Positions 23,714 to 32,777 of a stretch of DNA of 64,000 bases are shown here, in pieces. Made by a program: the position numbers and the translations under genes. The notes beneath the pieces were generated by a model. That model searched no databases and was not told the origin of the DNA. It worked only from the letters and a program-made list of their open reading frames with translations. The DNA is from DATLMR01 sp035634255 (GTDB lineage Bacteria; Acidobacteriota; Blastocatellia; UBA7656), in assembly GCA_035634255.1 (NCBI GenBank), contig DASQDI010000010.1, positions 1 to 64,000 on the forward strand, written 5' to 3'. Every line of letters begins with the position of its first letter. The stretch's first letter is position 1.

Positions 23714-26173
23714 ATGATCGAAACACTGTTGCAGGACATACGGTACGGCACGCGCCTGCTGTTAAAGAAACCCGGCTTCACGGTCATAGCGGTCATGGCC
23801 GTGGCCCTCGGCATAGGGGCCAACACCGCGACGTTCAGCGTCGTCAACGGAGTCCTGCTCCGCCCTCTGGCGTTCGCGGACCCGGACCGGATAGTAACGG
23901 TGCTGCATACCGGGTCGAGGCCCGTCTCGCCCCCGAACTTCCGCGACTGGCGCGAGCAGAGCGGCAGCTTCGAGCAGATGGCGGCGGCCGAAGCCTGGGG
24001 GCCTATACTGACCAGCAGGGACACGCCCGAACAGATTCGCGGGCTCAGCATGGGCGAGGGCCTCTTCCAACTGCTCGGCGTCCAGCCTCTACACGGGCGC
24101 TATTTTCAGGGGGACGATTACGGCTCAGGTAACGACCGGGTCGTGGTCTTGAGTCATGGCCTGTGGCAAAGGCGATTCGGAGCGGACCCGAACATTCTGG
24201 GGCAGACGCTCACCCTCGACGGGCACGCCTACACGGTCATCGGCGTAATGCCGTCCGGCTTCCAGTTCCCTCCTTTCTGGGCGTCGAAGACCGAAATATG
24301 GGCCCCCCTCAGCCTCGCCGAGCGCGCGGGCAACCGGAGGGCAAGCTCGCTCCGCGTGTTCGCGCGCCTGAAGCCCGGCGTCACGCGCGAGCAGGCGCAG
24401 GCGGAGATGGACGCCATCTCGGGGCGACTGGCGCAAGCCTACCCGGACGCGAACGCCGGGCTGACCGCGAAGGTCGAGCCCCTGCACGAGAAGGTGGTCG
24501 GGGACCTGCGGCCCGCGCTGCTCGTCCTGATGGGGGCCGTGGGGTTCGTGCTGCTGATCACCTGCGCCAACGTCGCCAACCTCCTGCTCGCCCGCTCGGC
24601 CGTCAGGCAGAAGGAGATCGTCATCAGGTCGGCTCTGGGTGCGAGCCGCTCCCGCGTCGTCCGGCAGTTGATGACAGAGAGTCTTATCCTGTCGATGCTC
24701 GGGGGCGCGCTCGGCCTGCTGCTCGCCTTCCTTGGCATCGACCTGCTCAAGGCCCTGCTTCAAGGGAGCAGTAACGATTTTAGCGTGAGGATGCCGAGGC
24801 TTCATGAAGTCGGACTCGACCTCTCGACCCTCGGCTTCGGCTTCCTGCTCTCGCAGTTGACGGGGCTGATCTTCGGGCTCGCGCCCGCGCTTCAGCTGTC
24901 GGGCGCTAATCTGAATGAGGCGCTCAAGGAAGGCGGGCGCTCGGTGACCGAAGGGGGGAGGGCGCGCCGCCTGCGCGACGCTCTGGTCGTCTCTGAAGTG
25001 GCGATTGCCTTCGTCCTGCTAGTCGGCGCGGGGCTGATGATGCGGAGCTTTCTCACGCTCCGGGCAATCGACTCCGGCTTCAGGAGCGACAACGTTTTAA
25101 CTTTCACGGTCTCGCTCGCGGGCGCGAAAGACCGTGTCGGGCCTGCGCGCGAGGCATTTTATAAAGACCTGATCGGGCGGCTCGAATCCTCACCCGGAGT
25201 GCAATCGGTAAGCGCGGTCAATCACCTGCCGCTCGCGGGGGACGTGTGGGGGACGGACCTCGCAATCGAAGGCCGGCCCGTGCCCGCGCCCGGCGAGCAG
25301 ATCAACTCGACGTTCCGGGTCTGCCGGCCCGGTTACTTCGCCACGATGGGCATACCTCTAATCGCGGGACGAGACTTCACCGACCGGGACACGAATGACG
25401 CGCCGGGCGCGGTCGTCATCAACGAGACGCTCGCCCGCACGCACTGGCCGGGCGAAGACCCGCTCGGCAAACGCATCACGCTCGCGGACCCGCGCCGCGA
25501 CCCGAAATGGCTGACCGTCGTAGGCGTAGTGAAAGACGTGAAGCAAAGGGAGTGGGCCGCCGAGCCGAAGAATGAGCTGTACCTGCCCTTCCAGCAAGTC
25601 AGGTCTTACTTCGAAGGCACCGCGCCCTTCAGTTCTTACATGACCCTTATCGTGCGCACATCGACCGACCCCCTCGCCCTATCCGACGCGGCGCGGGATG
25701 CGGTCTGGTCAATCGACCGGAACCTGCCCGTCTCAAGCATGGCGAGCCTCGATCAGGTGGTGTCGGATGCGGTCTGGCAGGAGCGCTTCAACCTTCTTCT
25801 CATCGGGGCTTTCGCGGCTCTGGCCATGATCCTCGCGGCGGTTGGGATTTACGGGGTGCTCTCATTTTCGGTGACGCAGCGCACGCAGGAGATCGGCATC
25901 CGCATGGCGATGGGCGCTCAGCGGAGCGACGTGCTAAGGCTCGTGATCGGGCAGGGCATGACGCTCACTCTGATCGGAGTCGCGGTAGGGCTCGCGGGGG
26001 CGTTCGCCCTGACCCGCTGGCTTTCGAGCCTGCTCTACGGAGTGAGCGCGACCGACCCTCTAACCTTCGCGGGCATCTCTCTGCTGTTCGGGGCGGTGGC
26101 ATTGCTGGCAAGCTACATTCCCGCGAGAAAAGCCATGAATGTGGACCCGATGGTTGCGTTAAGAAGAGGCTAG
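23714..26173 (+). CDS. ADOP-type (acidobacterial duplicated orphan permease) ABC transporter permease
   Basis: Large (819 residues) MacB/FtsX-like permease with duplicated halves. It begins with the typical DIRYGTRLLLKKPGF segment and LGIGANTATFSVVNGVLLRPL, then a periplasmic MacB-PCD-like domain, three transmembrane helices, and a second repeat of periplasmic domain and FtsX-like helices (ending RKAMNVDPMVALRRG). There is no ATP-binding cassette gene next to it, as expected for the orphan family that is abundant in acidobacteria. The transported substrate is unknown. It is the best single taxonomic clue in the window. Confidence 0.9.
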   Translation: MIETLLQDIRYGTRLLLKKPGFTVIAVMAVALGIGANTATFSVVNGVLLRPLAFADPDRIVTVLHTGSRPVSPPNFRDWREQSGSFEQMAAAEAWGPILTSRDTPEQIRGLSMGEGLFQLLGVQPLHGRYFQGDDYGSGNDRVVVLSHGLWQRRFGADPNILGQTLTLDGHAYTVIGVMPSGFQFPPFWASKTEIWAPLSLAERAGNRRASSLRVFARLKPGVTREQAQAEMDAISGRLAQAYPDANAGLTAKVEPLHEKVVGDLRPALLVLMGAVGFVLLITCANVANLLLARSAVRQKEIVIRSALGASRSRVVRQLMTESLILSMLGGALGLLLAFLGIDLLKALLQGSSNDFSVRMPRLHEVGLDLSTLGFGFLLSQLTGLIFGLAPALQLSGANLNEALKEGGRSVTEGGRARRLRDALVVSEVAIAFVLLVGAGLMMRSFLTLRAIDSGFRSDNVLTFTVSLAGAKDRVGPAREAFYKDLIGRLESSPGVQSVSAVNHLPLAGDVWGTDLAIEGRPVPAPGEQINSTFRVCRPGYFATMGIPLIAGRDFTDRDTNDAPGAVVINETLARTHWPGEDPLGKRITLADPRRDPKWLTVVGVVKDVKQREWAAEPKNELYLPFQQVRSYFEGTAPFSSYMTLIVRTSTDPLALSDAARDAVWSIDRNLPVSSMASLDQVVSDAVWQERFNLLLIGAFAALAMILAAVGIYGVLSFSVTQRTQEIGIRMAMGAQRSDVLRLVIGQGMTLTLIGVAVGLAGAFALTRWLSSLLYGVSATDPLTFAGISLLFGAVALLASYIPARKAMNVDPMVALRRG

Positions 26174-26174
26174 G

Positions 26175-26270
26175 GGTCAGCGGTCAGCGGCCGGGGGCCA
26201 GGGGTCAGAGCCTTTTGAAATCATTAACGGGGCTGATGGCTACTATTCCCCCGGCCCCTGACTCCTGACC
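26175..26270. repeat. GGTCAG-type intergenic inverted repeat, copy 2
   Basis: Arms at 26175-26197 and 26248-26270 (23 bases each) are reverse complements at 20 of 23 positions, built from GGTCAG and GGCCGGGGG units. The element lies between the convergent permease and RDD genes. Confidence 0.75.
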
Positions 26271-26278
26271 ATTGGCCC

Positions 26279-27070
26279 CTACTCGAAATACCTCGCCTGC
26301 GCGTTATGCTGCCGCTCGATCTCTTCAAGGATGGTTTCGGGAGGTATCTGGCCGGGCGGGATTCCGAGCTTGGCCGAGATGGGATGGGCGATGCGGACCG
26401 CGAGCGCCGTGCGGTTCGGCTCCTGCAACTCGAACCGGCGTTTGAGGAAGGTTTCGACGGCGCGCAGTTCGCGCTCCGACAACAACCGGGTGTCGGCCGT
26501 GAACGGGGCGGGGGCCGCGCGTGCGTCCCGCTCCTGCTCCTGCTCCGACATCTTTATTATCTCTTCGAGAGAGGGGGCCTCGGTCGCGCGCTCTTTAACC
26601 ACGACCGTCCCGGCGACGAAATCGCCTATCCGCTTCGAGCGCGAGCTGAAGATGATCGAGATGACTCCCACCGCGTAAGAGAAGAACGGCTGGATGTCGA
26701 GCGCGAGGCGCAGCAGGTTGCGCACGAAGACTTCAAAAAATCTCACGGGCCGCCCGTCCTCGCGCACGACGCGCAGGCGCATGATTCGCTTGCCGGGAGT
26801 CTGCCCGCTCCAGATGGTTTCGAAGAGGACGAAGTAGCCCCAGTAAATCGCGAAGATCACAAGCACGAGGATCGCGGCGGTCCACCCGCCCAGCCCCGCG
26901 AACATGTTCCAGTTAGAGATGAGCCCGGCGATGAGGATGAAGACCAGCCCCGCCGCCACCTGTATGAGGTGATCGATGGCCGCGGCTAAAAACCGGTTGC
27001 CGACGTTGGCGAGCACGTAATGAAGCTCTACGCGCTCCGGGGTCTCGATTATCAGTTCGTCGTCCAGCAT
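26279..27070 (-). CDS. RDD-family membrane protein
   Basis: A 263-residue protein with an RDD domain (about residues 20-160): three to four transmembrane helices carrying conserved Arg and Asp (FLAAAIDHLI, GKRIMRL, RIGDFVAGTVVV). A soluble C-terminal half of about 100 residues, rich in charged residues, follows. RDD proteins have been linked to ion (Na+/H+) transport, but the role of this one is not known. It ends 15 bases before the thymidylate kinase stop... upstream in the same direction, so tmk and this gene are likely one operon. Confidence 0.82.
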   Translation of the reverse strand: MLDDELIIETPERVELHYVLANVGNRFLAAAIDHLIQVAAGLVFILIAGLISNWNMFAGLGGWTAAILVLVIFAIYWGYFVLFETIWSGQTPGKRIMRLRVVREDGRPVRFFEVFVRNLLRLALDIQPFFSYAVGVISIIFSSRSKRIGDFVAGTVVVKERATEAPSLEEIIKMSEQEQERDARAAPAPFTADTRLLSERELRAVETFLKRRFELQEPNRTALAVRIAHPISAKLGIPPGQIPPETILEEIERQHNAQARYFE

Positions 27071-27085
27071 ATCGGAGCAACCTCT

Positions 27086-27712
27086 TCACAGGACCGAGAG
27101 CACGAGCGAGAGCACCTGCTCGTGCGTCTTATGGGGCGCGCGCCCGGCGTCGACCACCTTGACCCTTTCGGGAGAAGCTTCGACGAGCTTCAGATACCCT
27201 TCGCGAACGCGCCTGTGGAATTCGGCCCGCTCCTCGTCAACAGCGCCGAGCCAGCCGCCCACCGGCCTCGCCCCCAGCCTCAGCCGCGCCACCTCCGGCT
27301 TCAGGTCGAGCACGATTGTGAGGTCGGGCAGGAGCCCCCCGGTGGCGAAGCCGTTTACCGCGTCTATCATGCGGAGGTCCAGGCCGCGCCCGTAGCCCTG
27401 AAAGGCCACCGTGGAATCCAGATGCCGGTCAGAGATCACGACGCGGCCGGCGTCCCTGTTGGGCTTTATCACCTGCTCGACGTGCTGCGCGCGCGCGGCC
27501 GACATCAGGAAAAGCTCGGTCGTCGCGGCGATCCCCACGCTCTCGTCCGACAGGAGTAGCTCGCGGACCTTTTCGCCCAGAGGGGTCCCGCCCGGCTCGC
27601 GGGTGATGACGCAGTCGTAGCCCCGCCGTTCGAGCGCGCGGGCGAGCAGGGTCAGCTGCGTACTCTTGCCGCAGCCGTCAAGGCCTTCCAGAGTTATGAA
27701 CGATCCGCGCAT
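27086..27712 (-). CDS. tmk: Thymidylate kinase
   Basis: Phosphorylates dTMP to dTDP for DNA synthesis. The P-loop EGLDGCGKST is at residues 9-18, the REPGGTPLGEKVR block binds dTMP, and SDRHLDSTVAFQGYGRGL is the DR(Y/H) motif. Length (208 residues) is normal. It is 15 bases upstream of the RDD gene on the same strand, which suggests co-transcription. Confidence 0.94.
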   Translation of the reverse strand: MRGSFITLEGLDGCGKSTQLTLLARALERRGYDCVITREPGGTPLGEKVRELLLSDESVGIAATTELFLMSAARAQHVEQVIKPNRDAGRVVISDRHLDSTVAFQGYGRGLDLRMIDAVNGFATGGLLPDLTIVLDLKPEVARLRLGARPVGGWLGAVDEERAEFHRRVREGYLKLVEASPERVKVVDAGRAPHKTHEQVLSLVLSVL

Positions 27713-27969
27713 AGGATTGAAGACGCCCCGCCGCTCGGGACTCAGGGCCGTACGCGATCAGCAAAGCCGGCTTGCCGTGAAGAATCGGTTGCCTATGCGG
27801 ACGGGGCATCCGTCTACGCGAGCGCCATTCGCGTTCTTACTTTGCGGCTTCTATTTTTTCGGGCTGCCAGTCACTTGATGGCAGCCCGGAGATGCCCAGA
27901 ATAACTAGGAGCAAAAGCGAGGTCTTCTATGATCTTCCCGGCGGGCGTCTGTCTGACACCTGCCGAGGT
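27713..27969. other. Intergenic region with a 10-base hairpin between hfq and tmk
   Basis: No gene is supported. CGGGCTGCCA (27860-27869) pairs with TGGCAGCCCG (27879-27888). The T-run lies upstream of the hairpin on the plus strand, so it is not a standard terminator; it follows hfq on the minus strand. Confidence 0.4.
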
Positions 27970-28290
27970 TTATCTGTCCGGACCCGGAGGGGAACCGGCC
28001 TGCGCCCCCGGCCCTGGTTCCGACTGGTGCTCGCGGTCCGACATAGGGCTTCGAGAGTGATGGAAGTCGCGACCCCCGCCGCGCGGTAAGGAGACTGTAG
28101 AGATGGCATGTTTGAAGATTAGCTGCTCCTGTGAACCTGCCTCAAGAATCACCGAGTACTTGTCGAAACTCTTGATTCTCCCCGTGAGCTTGACGCCGCT
28201 CATCAAATAAATAGTAACGTTGCTTCGCTCCTTGCGGGCACTGTTGAGAAAGCTGTCTTGTATTGTATTTTGTTGTGTTGGTTTTTCCAT
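27970..28290 (-). CDS. hfq: RNA chaperone Hfq
   Basis: Hexameric Sm-like protein that pairs small RNAs with mRNAs. The Sm core occupies residues 8-68: QDSFLN, TIYLMSGVKLTGRIKSFDKYSVIL and IFKHAISTVS (KHAIS motif at 60-64), all conserved. A Gly/Pro/Arg/Ser-rich C-terminal tail of about 38 residues extends beyond the core, long for a non-gammaproteobacterial Hfq. A GGGGAGT sits upstream. It is divergent from the DUF4912 gene. Its presence means small-RNA regulation is active in this organism. Confidence 0.93.
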   Translation of the reverse strand: MEKPTQQNTIQDSFLNSARKERSNVTIYLMSGVKLTGRIKSFDKYSVILEAGSQEQLIFKHAISTVSLPRGGGRDFHHSRSPMSDREHQSEPGPGAQAGSPPGPDR

Positions 28291-28507
28291 TTTTGGTGAC
28301 TCCCCAAGCTAAAAAGTTTTTTAGGGTGATTGAAACTAACACAATTAACTCAGCCGGAGCAAGGGTTTGCCCCATTTACCAGGCCCCGCGCGCGCGCCGT
28401 CGTGTAAACGGGCGTGGATCGGGCAAGGGCGCGGTGCCCCTGCTTGACACGCGCCGAAGTATCACATACAAACTAAGTTCTATCTTCGCGCAGGAAGGAG
28501 ACTCTTA

Positions 28508-29500
28508 TTGTTCATACTCAGGCCCTCATCCCGCATGAAGCCCGCGGCCGTGCCGCCCGCCGAGCCCGAACTTAAAGCGGCCGCGGAAGCCCTCGCCGCC
28601 GAACCCGACGCCGCGCCCCGAGAGCCTTTCGTAGATGAGGGGTTGCCGATACCCGAGTCCTACGACACGGACATCATCCGCGCGATGATTCAGGACCCGT
28701 TCCGCATCTTCATCTACTGGGAGGTGCGCCCGCAGAGCCTCGAAGCTCTGACGCGGTATTTCGCGCCCGAAGATGCGTCCGGCTTCGCGGTCACGTTGAA
28801 GCTGACCGAGACGGAAGGCCGCAACGAGGCCTTCTTCGAGGTGTCGCAGAGGGGCCGCTACTGGATGACCGTCTTCCCCGACCGCGAGTACGAGTTCGAG
28901 ATAGGCGTGCGCTCGCCCCGGCACGGCTTCATATCGCTGATCCGCTCCAACCGCGTGCGCACGCCTCGCGGCACCGTCTCGCCCGAAACGTCGGACCGGC
29001 GCGAGTACAGGCTCAGCCCGCCCGAGTTCGTCGATGTCATCGAGGTATCGGGGTTCGCCGCCGAGCAGAGCCTTAAGATCACGGTCGCCGCCCTGCCCGG
29101 AGCCACGCACGACCAGGCGGAGATGAGTGCCACCCTCTCGCGGATGCCCGAGCCCCTGCGCGAAGCCCTGCTGCTCGCGGGCGCGGGCCACCCGCTCACT
29201 CGGGAGATGATAGGTCAGTTGGCGGAGCCGCTCAGGAGCGAGCTGCTCAGTCTGTTCGAGGCGACCGACGGCACCATCGCGTCGGTCGGGCTGATCCACT
29301 ACCTGCCCGAGCTCCTGCGCGAAGTCATCGAAGATGACCGCGAGTGGATAAGCGATCAGACCCATCCCCTGCACCTCGCTCCGAGGCTCTTCGCGGGCGC
29401 GAGTGAAAACCTGGGCTGGCCCGGCGGGGAGGTTCGCTGGCCCGGCATACCGCGGCCCGGACTGCCACGCCTGCCATCCAGCCAGGCGTTGATAAAATAA
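28508..29500 (+). CDS. DUF4912 domain protein
   Basis: A 330-residue protein matching DUF4912, whose core (about residues 45-150) begins IIRAMIQDPFRIFIYWEVR and ends in GFISLIRSNRVRTPRG. The domain is of unknown function and tends to accompany glycogen-branching enzymes. Translation probably starts at the TTG (28508), which has AAGGAG about 9 bases upstream; the ATG at 28535 is the alternative. The N-terminus is Ala/Pro/Glu-rich. It lies 67 bases upstream of a GH57 branching enzyme on the same strand, so the two are likely co-expressed. Confidence 0.85.
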   Translation: MFILRPSSRMKPAAVPPAEPELKAAAEALAAEPDAAPREPFVDEGLPIPESYDTDIIRAMIQDPFRIFIYWEVRPQSLEALTRYFAPEDASGFAVTLKLTETEGRNEAFFEVSQRGRYWMTVFPDREYEFEIGVRSPRHGFISLIRSNRVRTPRGTVSPETSDRREYRLSPPEFVDVIEVSGFAAEQSLKITVAALPGATHDQAEMSATLSRMPEPLREALLLAGAGHPLTREMIGQLAEPLRSELLSLFEATDGTIASVGLIHYLPELLREVIEDDREWISDQTHPLHLAPRLFAGASENLGWPGGEVRWPGIPRPGLPRLPSSQALIK

Positions 29501-29567
29501 GACGACCGGCCCCGCTCGCGAGCCCGAAGCGCGGCCCGCAATCCGGGCCAGAGAGCAGAAGTCTCAT

Positions 29568-31163
29568 ATGGAACAAGGACTGCTCGGCATCATCCTGCAC
29601 GCGCACCTCCCTTTCGTGCGCCACCCCGAATACCCGGAATTTCTGGAAGAAGAGTGGCTCTATGAAGCCATCAGCGAGACCTACATCCCCCTGCTCCACA
29701 TATTCGAGGGGCTCGCGGCCGACGGCGTGCCGACCCGCGTGACGCTCGGGCTGACCCCGCCCCTGTGCGAGATGCTCTCGGACCCTCTGCTGCAAGAGCG
29801 GTACGTACGGCACGTCTCGCGGCTCGTCGAACTGTCGGAGAAAGAGATCGCGCGCACGAGCAGGCACCGGGCGATGAACGAGACGGCGCGCATGTATTTC
29901 GCGCACTTCTCGGCCGCGCTCGACATCTTCGAGAACCGCTACAGACGGAACCTGCTCGCGGGATTCCGCGCCCTTCAGGACGCGGGCGTCATAGACATAA
30001 TCACCTGCGGGGCGACGCATGGGTTCCTGCCTCTGATCACGAGGCCCGAGGCGCGGCGCGCCCAGATCGAGGTCGGGCGGCGGAATTATATTAAGCACTT
30101 CGCGCGGGAGCCGCGCGGCATCTGGCTCCCGGAGTGCGCCTACACCTCGGGCATCGACGAGCTGCTCAGAGACGCCGGGATCAGGTTCTTCATAGTGGAC
30201 GCGCACGCCGTCATGTTCGGCCGCCCGCAGCCGCGCCGCGGCATCTACGCGCCCACCATCACCCCGTCGGGCGTGGCCGCTTTCGCGCGCGACGTGGAGA
30301 CGAGCGAGCAGGTCTGGAGTTCGGAGATCGGATACCCCGGAGACCCCGACTACCGGGAGTTCTACCGCGACCTGGGCTTCGACGCCGACTACGAATATAT
30401 AAAGCCGTTCCTGCACAGCGACGGCGTGCGGCGCAACCTCGGCATCAAGTACTACCGCGTGACCGGCAAGGTCGACCTGGGGCTCAAGCAGCCTTACGTG
30501 CCCTCGTGGGCGGCGAGCAAGGCGGAGAGCCACGCGGCCCACTTCCTGCTCAACCGGCAGGCGCAGGCGCGCAACCTCAACCCGGTGATCGACCGCAAGC
30601 CGATGATCGTCTCGCCTTACGACGCGGAGTTGTACGGCCACTGGTGGTTCGAAGGGCCGCAGTTTTTGAACCACCTGATCCGCAAGGCCCACTACACCCA
30701 GTCGGAGATCAGGCTGGCCACGCCCCTCGATTACCTCCGCGAGTTTCCCGACAACCAGCCGCAGGACATAGCGACTTCGTCCTGGGGCGCGGAGGGCTAC
30801 TACCGCGTCTGGATCAACGGAGAGACCGAGTGGATGTACATGCACCAGCACGTGGCCGAGGACCGGATGATAGAGCTGGCGCGAAGGTACCCGAACTCCG
30901 AAGGGGTGAAGCGCCGCGCGCTCAATCAGGCCGCGCGCGAGTTGCTGCTGGCGGAGAGTTCCGACTGGGCCTTCATCATAACGACGGCCACGTCGGTCCA
31001 GTACGCGAAGAAGCGGTTCCGCGATCACATACACAGGTTCACGAAGCTGTACGAGATGATCACGAGCAACGAGATAGACGAGGCGTGGCTCGCGGAGGTG
31101 GAGTCGCGCGACACGATCTTTCAGGAGATCGACTACTCGGCGGCCTACGGCCCGAAACCGTAA
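29568..31163 (+). CDS. GH57 1,4-alpha-glucan branching enzyme
   Basis: Forms alpha-1,6 branches in glycogen. The GH57 signature starts at HAHLPFVRHP. The catalytic nucleophile is Glu189 in WLPECAY and the general acid is Asp352 in SPYDAELYGHWWFEGP; both spacings resemble the archaeal GH57 branching enzyme. The C-terminal helical region (DUF1957-like, about 410-520) is present. Length 531 residues. A poly-T run follows the stop codon. No other glycogen genes are in the window, so the polymer pathway must be elsewhere. Confidence 0.93.
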   Translation: MEQGLLGIILHAHLPFVRHPEYPEFLEEEWLYEAISETYIPLLHIFEGLAADGVPTRVTLGLTPPLCEMLSDPLLQERYVRHVSRLVELSEKEIARTSRHRAMNETARMYFAHFSAALDIFENRYRRNLLAGFRALQDAGVIDIITCGATHGFLPLITRPEARRAQIEVGRRNYIKHFAREPRGIWLPECAYTSGIDELLRDAGIRFFIVDAHAVMFGRPQPRRGIYAPTITPSGVAAFARDVETSEQVWSSEIGYPGDPDYREFYRDLGFDADYEYIKPFLHSDGVRRNLGIKYYRVTGKVDLGLKQPYVPSWAASKAESHAAHFLLNRQAQARNLNPVIDRKPMIVSPYDAELYGHWWFEGPQFLNHLIRKAHYTQSEIRLATPLDYLREFPDNQPQDIATSSWGAEGYYRVWINGETEWMYMHQHVAEDRMIELARRYPNSEGVKRRALNQAARELLLAESSDWAFIITTATSVQYAKKRFRDHIHRFTKLYEMITSNEIDEAWLAEVESRDTIFQEIDYSAAYGPKP

Positions 31164-31486
31164 TTTTTTTGCAATGATTATTCCGGGTTTTTTATTGTAT
31201 ATTGACGCGGTATTGATTCTGACGAATCGATTCGGAAGACTAAGGAGGGGGAAGTGGACGCTCCCCTTCAGTCTTTCCCTTAACGGGCCCCATAAAAACT
31301 CCCGACTTAAATAATATTAATTCCTGATCCGGCCGGCAAAACTGCGGCCTTCCTCGCGCAAAGGCATCTCAATCCCGCATCCCTTCGAAGTCAGATCTTG
31401 TAGACTGGTAGGCCATAATGCGTGAGAGGCGGGAGTTTTACTCCCGCCTCTCACTTGGCAAATCAGTCAAATACTCATCCGAATAA
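31164..31486. other. 323-base intergenic region with a strong hairpin
   Basis: No gene is supported. It starts with AATTTTTTTG right after the GH57 stop, has an imperfect inverted repeat near 31235-31285 (GGAAGACT...AGTCTTTCC), and ends with a 15-base perfect hairpin at 31422-31454. It separates two convergent transcription units. Confidence 0.5.
31422..31454. terminator. Perfect 15-base hairpin between convergent genes
   Basis: GTGAGAGGCGGGAGT (31422-31436) pairs fully with its complement (31440-31454) across a 3-base TTT loop. Neither side has a good U-tract, but position between convergent genes suggests a shared terminator. Confidence 0.65.
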
Positions 31487-32137
31487 TCACCGCGACGGAG
31501 GGGGCGGCGGCGTTTCCTTATCGGTTGGGGGAGGAGCGTCTTCAGACTTCTTCAGGGCTTCGGGCTTCTCGCCCTCGTCGTCTTCGTCCGCGCCGCTCTG
31601 ACCGTCGCCCGCGGCCCGGTCCCCTTTAAGAGAGATGCCCATTATTTTAGGATCGTCGATGAACTTCGCGAGCTTATCGGGGCTGAACTTGAACTGAACG
31701 ACGAAGGCCTCGCGCTGCTGAAGGGAGAGGGCCAGAATCTTCACGTCCTTGCCTTCCTGCGTGACGTAAACGTAGCTCCACTGCCCTCTCGCCCTGGCGT
31801 TGTACTGGAACAGGGGCTTCCAGACCGGGTTGACCGTGTTGCGGATGTAAGTGTGAAACTCCATCGTGCCTGGTTTCGGGTGATCCTCGTACCGGAGGTC
31901 GCTGAGCATCGCCACCTTGAAATTCTTGACCCCGGCGGGCCTTATCACCTTGACCGCGAATCTGGCGAAGTTGACCAGCCCGAACGTGCTCTTCCCCCTG
32001 GCCCCGTAGTTCGACTTCAGGTGCTTGACGACCGAGCTGAAGCTGCGGTCGCCGGCCGAGGCGGCCGAGGGGGCGAGCGATAACAGAGCCGTCACGATCA
32101 GGAAGCGGGCAAAGAGTCTCTTTCGGGTAGGCATCAC
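31487..32137 (-). CDS. Secreted protein of unknown function in an ECF sigma operon
   Basis: A 216-residue protein with a signal peptide (hydrophobic core about residues 10-22, cleavage near ASA-GD). The folded part covers about residues 29-155 and contains no recognised catalytic motif; the C-terminal 50 residues are an acidic and Pro-rich tail ending in PPPPPSR. It is the last gene of a four-gene operon (sigma, anti-sigma, DUF4252, this gene), 3 bases after the DUF4252 gene. I do not recognise the family. It may be the sensed or controlled envelope component. Confidence 0.78.
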   Translation of the reverse strand: MMPTRKRLFARFLIVTALLSLAPSAASAGDRSFSSVVKHLKSNYGARGKSTFGLVNFARFAVKVIRPAGVKNFKVAMLSDLRYEDHPKPGTMEFHTYIRNTVNPVWKPLFQYNARARGQWSYVYVTQEGKDVKILALSLQQREAFVVQFKFSPDKLAKFIDDPKIMGISLKGDRAAGDGQSGADEDDEGEKPEALKKSEDAPPPTDKETPPPPPSR

Positions 32138-32140
32138 TTC

Positions 32141-32752
32141 TCACTCCTTGGGCGGTTTCGTGGTCTGCTCCTGCTCGGGGTTCGGCTCGCGCCCATTCTG
32201 GATGAGGTCGAGCGACGGGATGCCGAACTTGCCCTCAAGCTGGCTGAGCTTTTCGAGGTCAATGGGGCCGACTATGTTGACGACCGTGAATGCCTTCGAT
32301 TCGGTGGCGAGCACGGCGAGCCCGCGTATGATCGCGCCCTCGCTCATCAGGAAGACGTCGACGTTGATCTTCCTGTCGCGCTTCTTGCTGCGGACCCCCA
32401 CGATCCGCGACCAGCCCGGCGTGTTGACCTGCGAGCGGATGGACTCGGCGTCAGCGTCGGAGTACTCGCCCTCGTTCTCGAAGACGAACCGCCTCACGTA
32501 GATGCCCTTCAGGTTGGAGATCACTTCTTTGGCCTTGGCCTGATCTGGCATCTTGTCGTTCAGGAATTTCGCGGCCAGTTGCAGCAGAGATTCATCGACC
32601 GTCACGTCAATCATCTCGACCGACCTGTCGCCCAGCCTGTCGAGCTGGCTGATCTGAATCTTACCCTGCTGGCCGTAAGCGGGGGCGGCCGCAAGGACGG
32701 CGAGCAGAAACCCGAGCCCCGCCATTCTCGCCGAAAACATGATTAGCTTCAT
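32141..32752 (-). CDS. DUF4252 domain secreted protein
   Basis: A 203-residue exported protein with a signal peptide ending near YGQ. The domain matches DUF4252: VDESLLQLAAKFL, LKGIYVRRFVFENEGEY and a region VVNIVGPIDLEKLSQLEGKFGIPSLD. DUF4252 proteins are of unknown function and are usually encoded next to ECF sigma/anti-sigma genes, as here. It lies between the anti-sigma gene (25 bases upstream) and a secreted protein gene (3 bases downstream). Confidence 0.85.
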   Translation of the reverse strand: MKLIMFSARMAGLGFLLAVLAAAPAYGQQGKIQISQLDRLGDRSVEMIDVTVDESLLQLAAKFLNDKMPDQAKAKEVISNLKGIYVRRFVFENEGEYSDADAESIRSQVNTPGWSRIVGVRSKKRDRKINVDVFLMSEGAIIRGLAVLATESKAFTVVNIVGPIDLEKLSQLEGKFGIPSLDLIQNGREPNPEQEQTTKPPKE

Positions 32753-32777
32753 AATTCCTCCAATGTTACCTGTCTCT

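Noticed and set aside
27860..27888. Terminator for a plus-strand transcript
   Set aside because: The T-run lies before, not after, the hairpin on the plus strand, and the minus strand has no U-tract after it.
29325..31034. 569-residue open frame antisense to the GH57 gene
   Set aside because: GH57 catalytic residues are unambiguous on the plus strand. The minus-strand frame has no recognisable domain.
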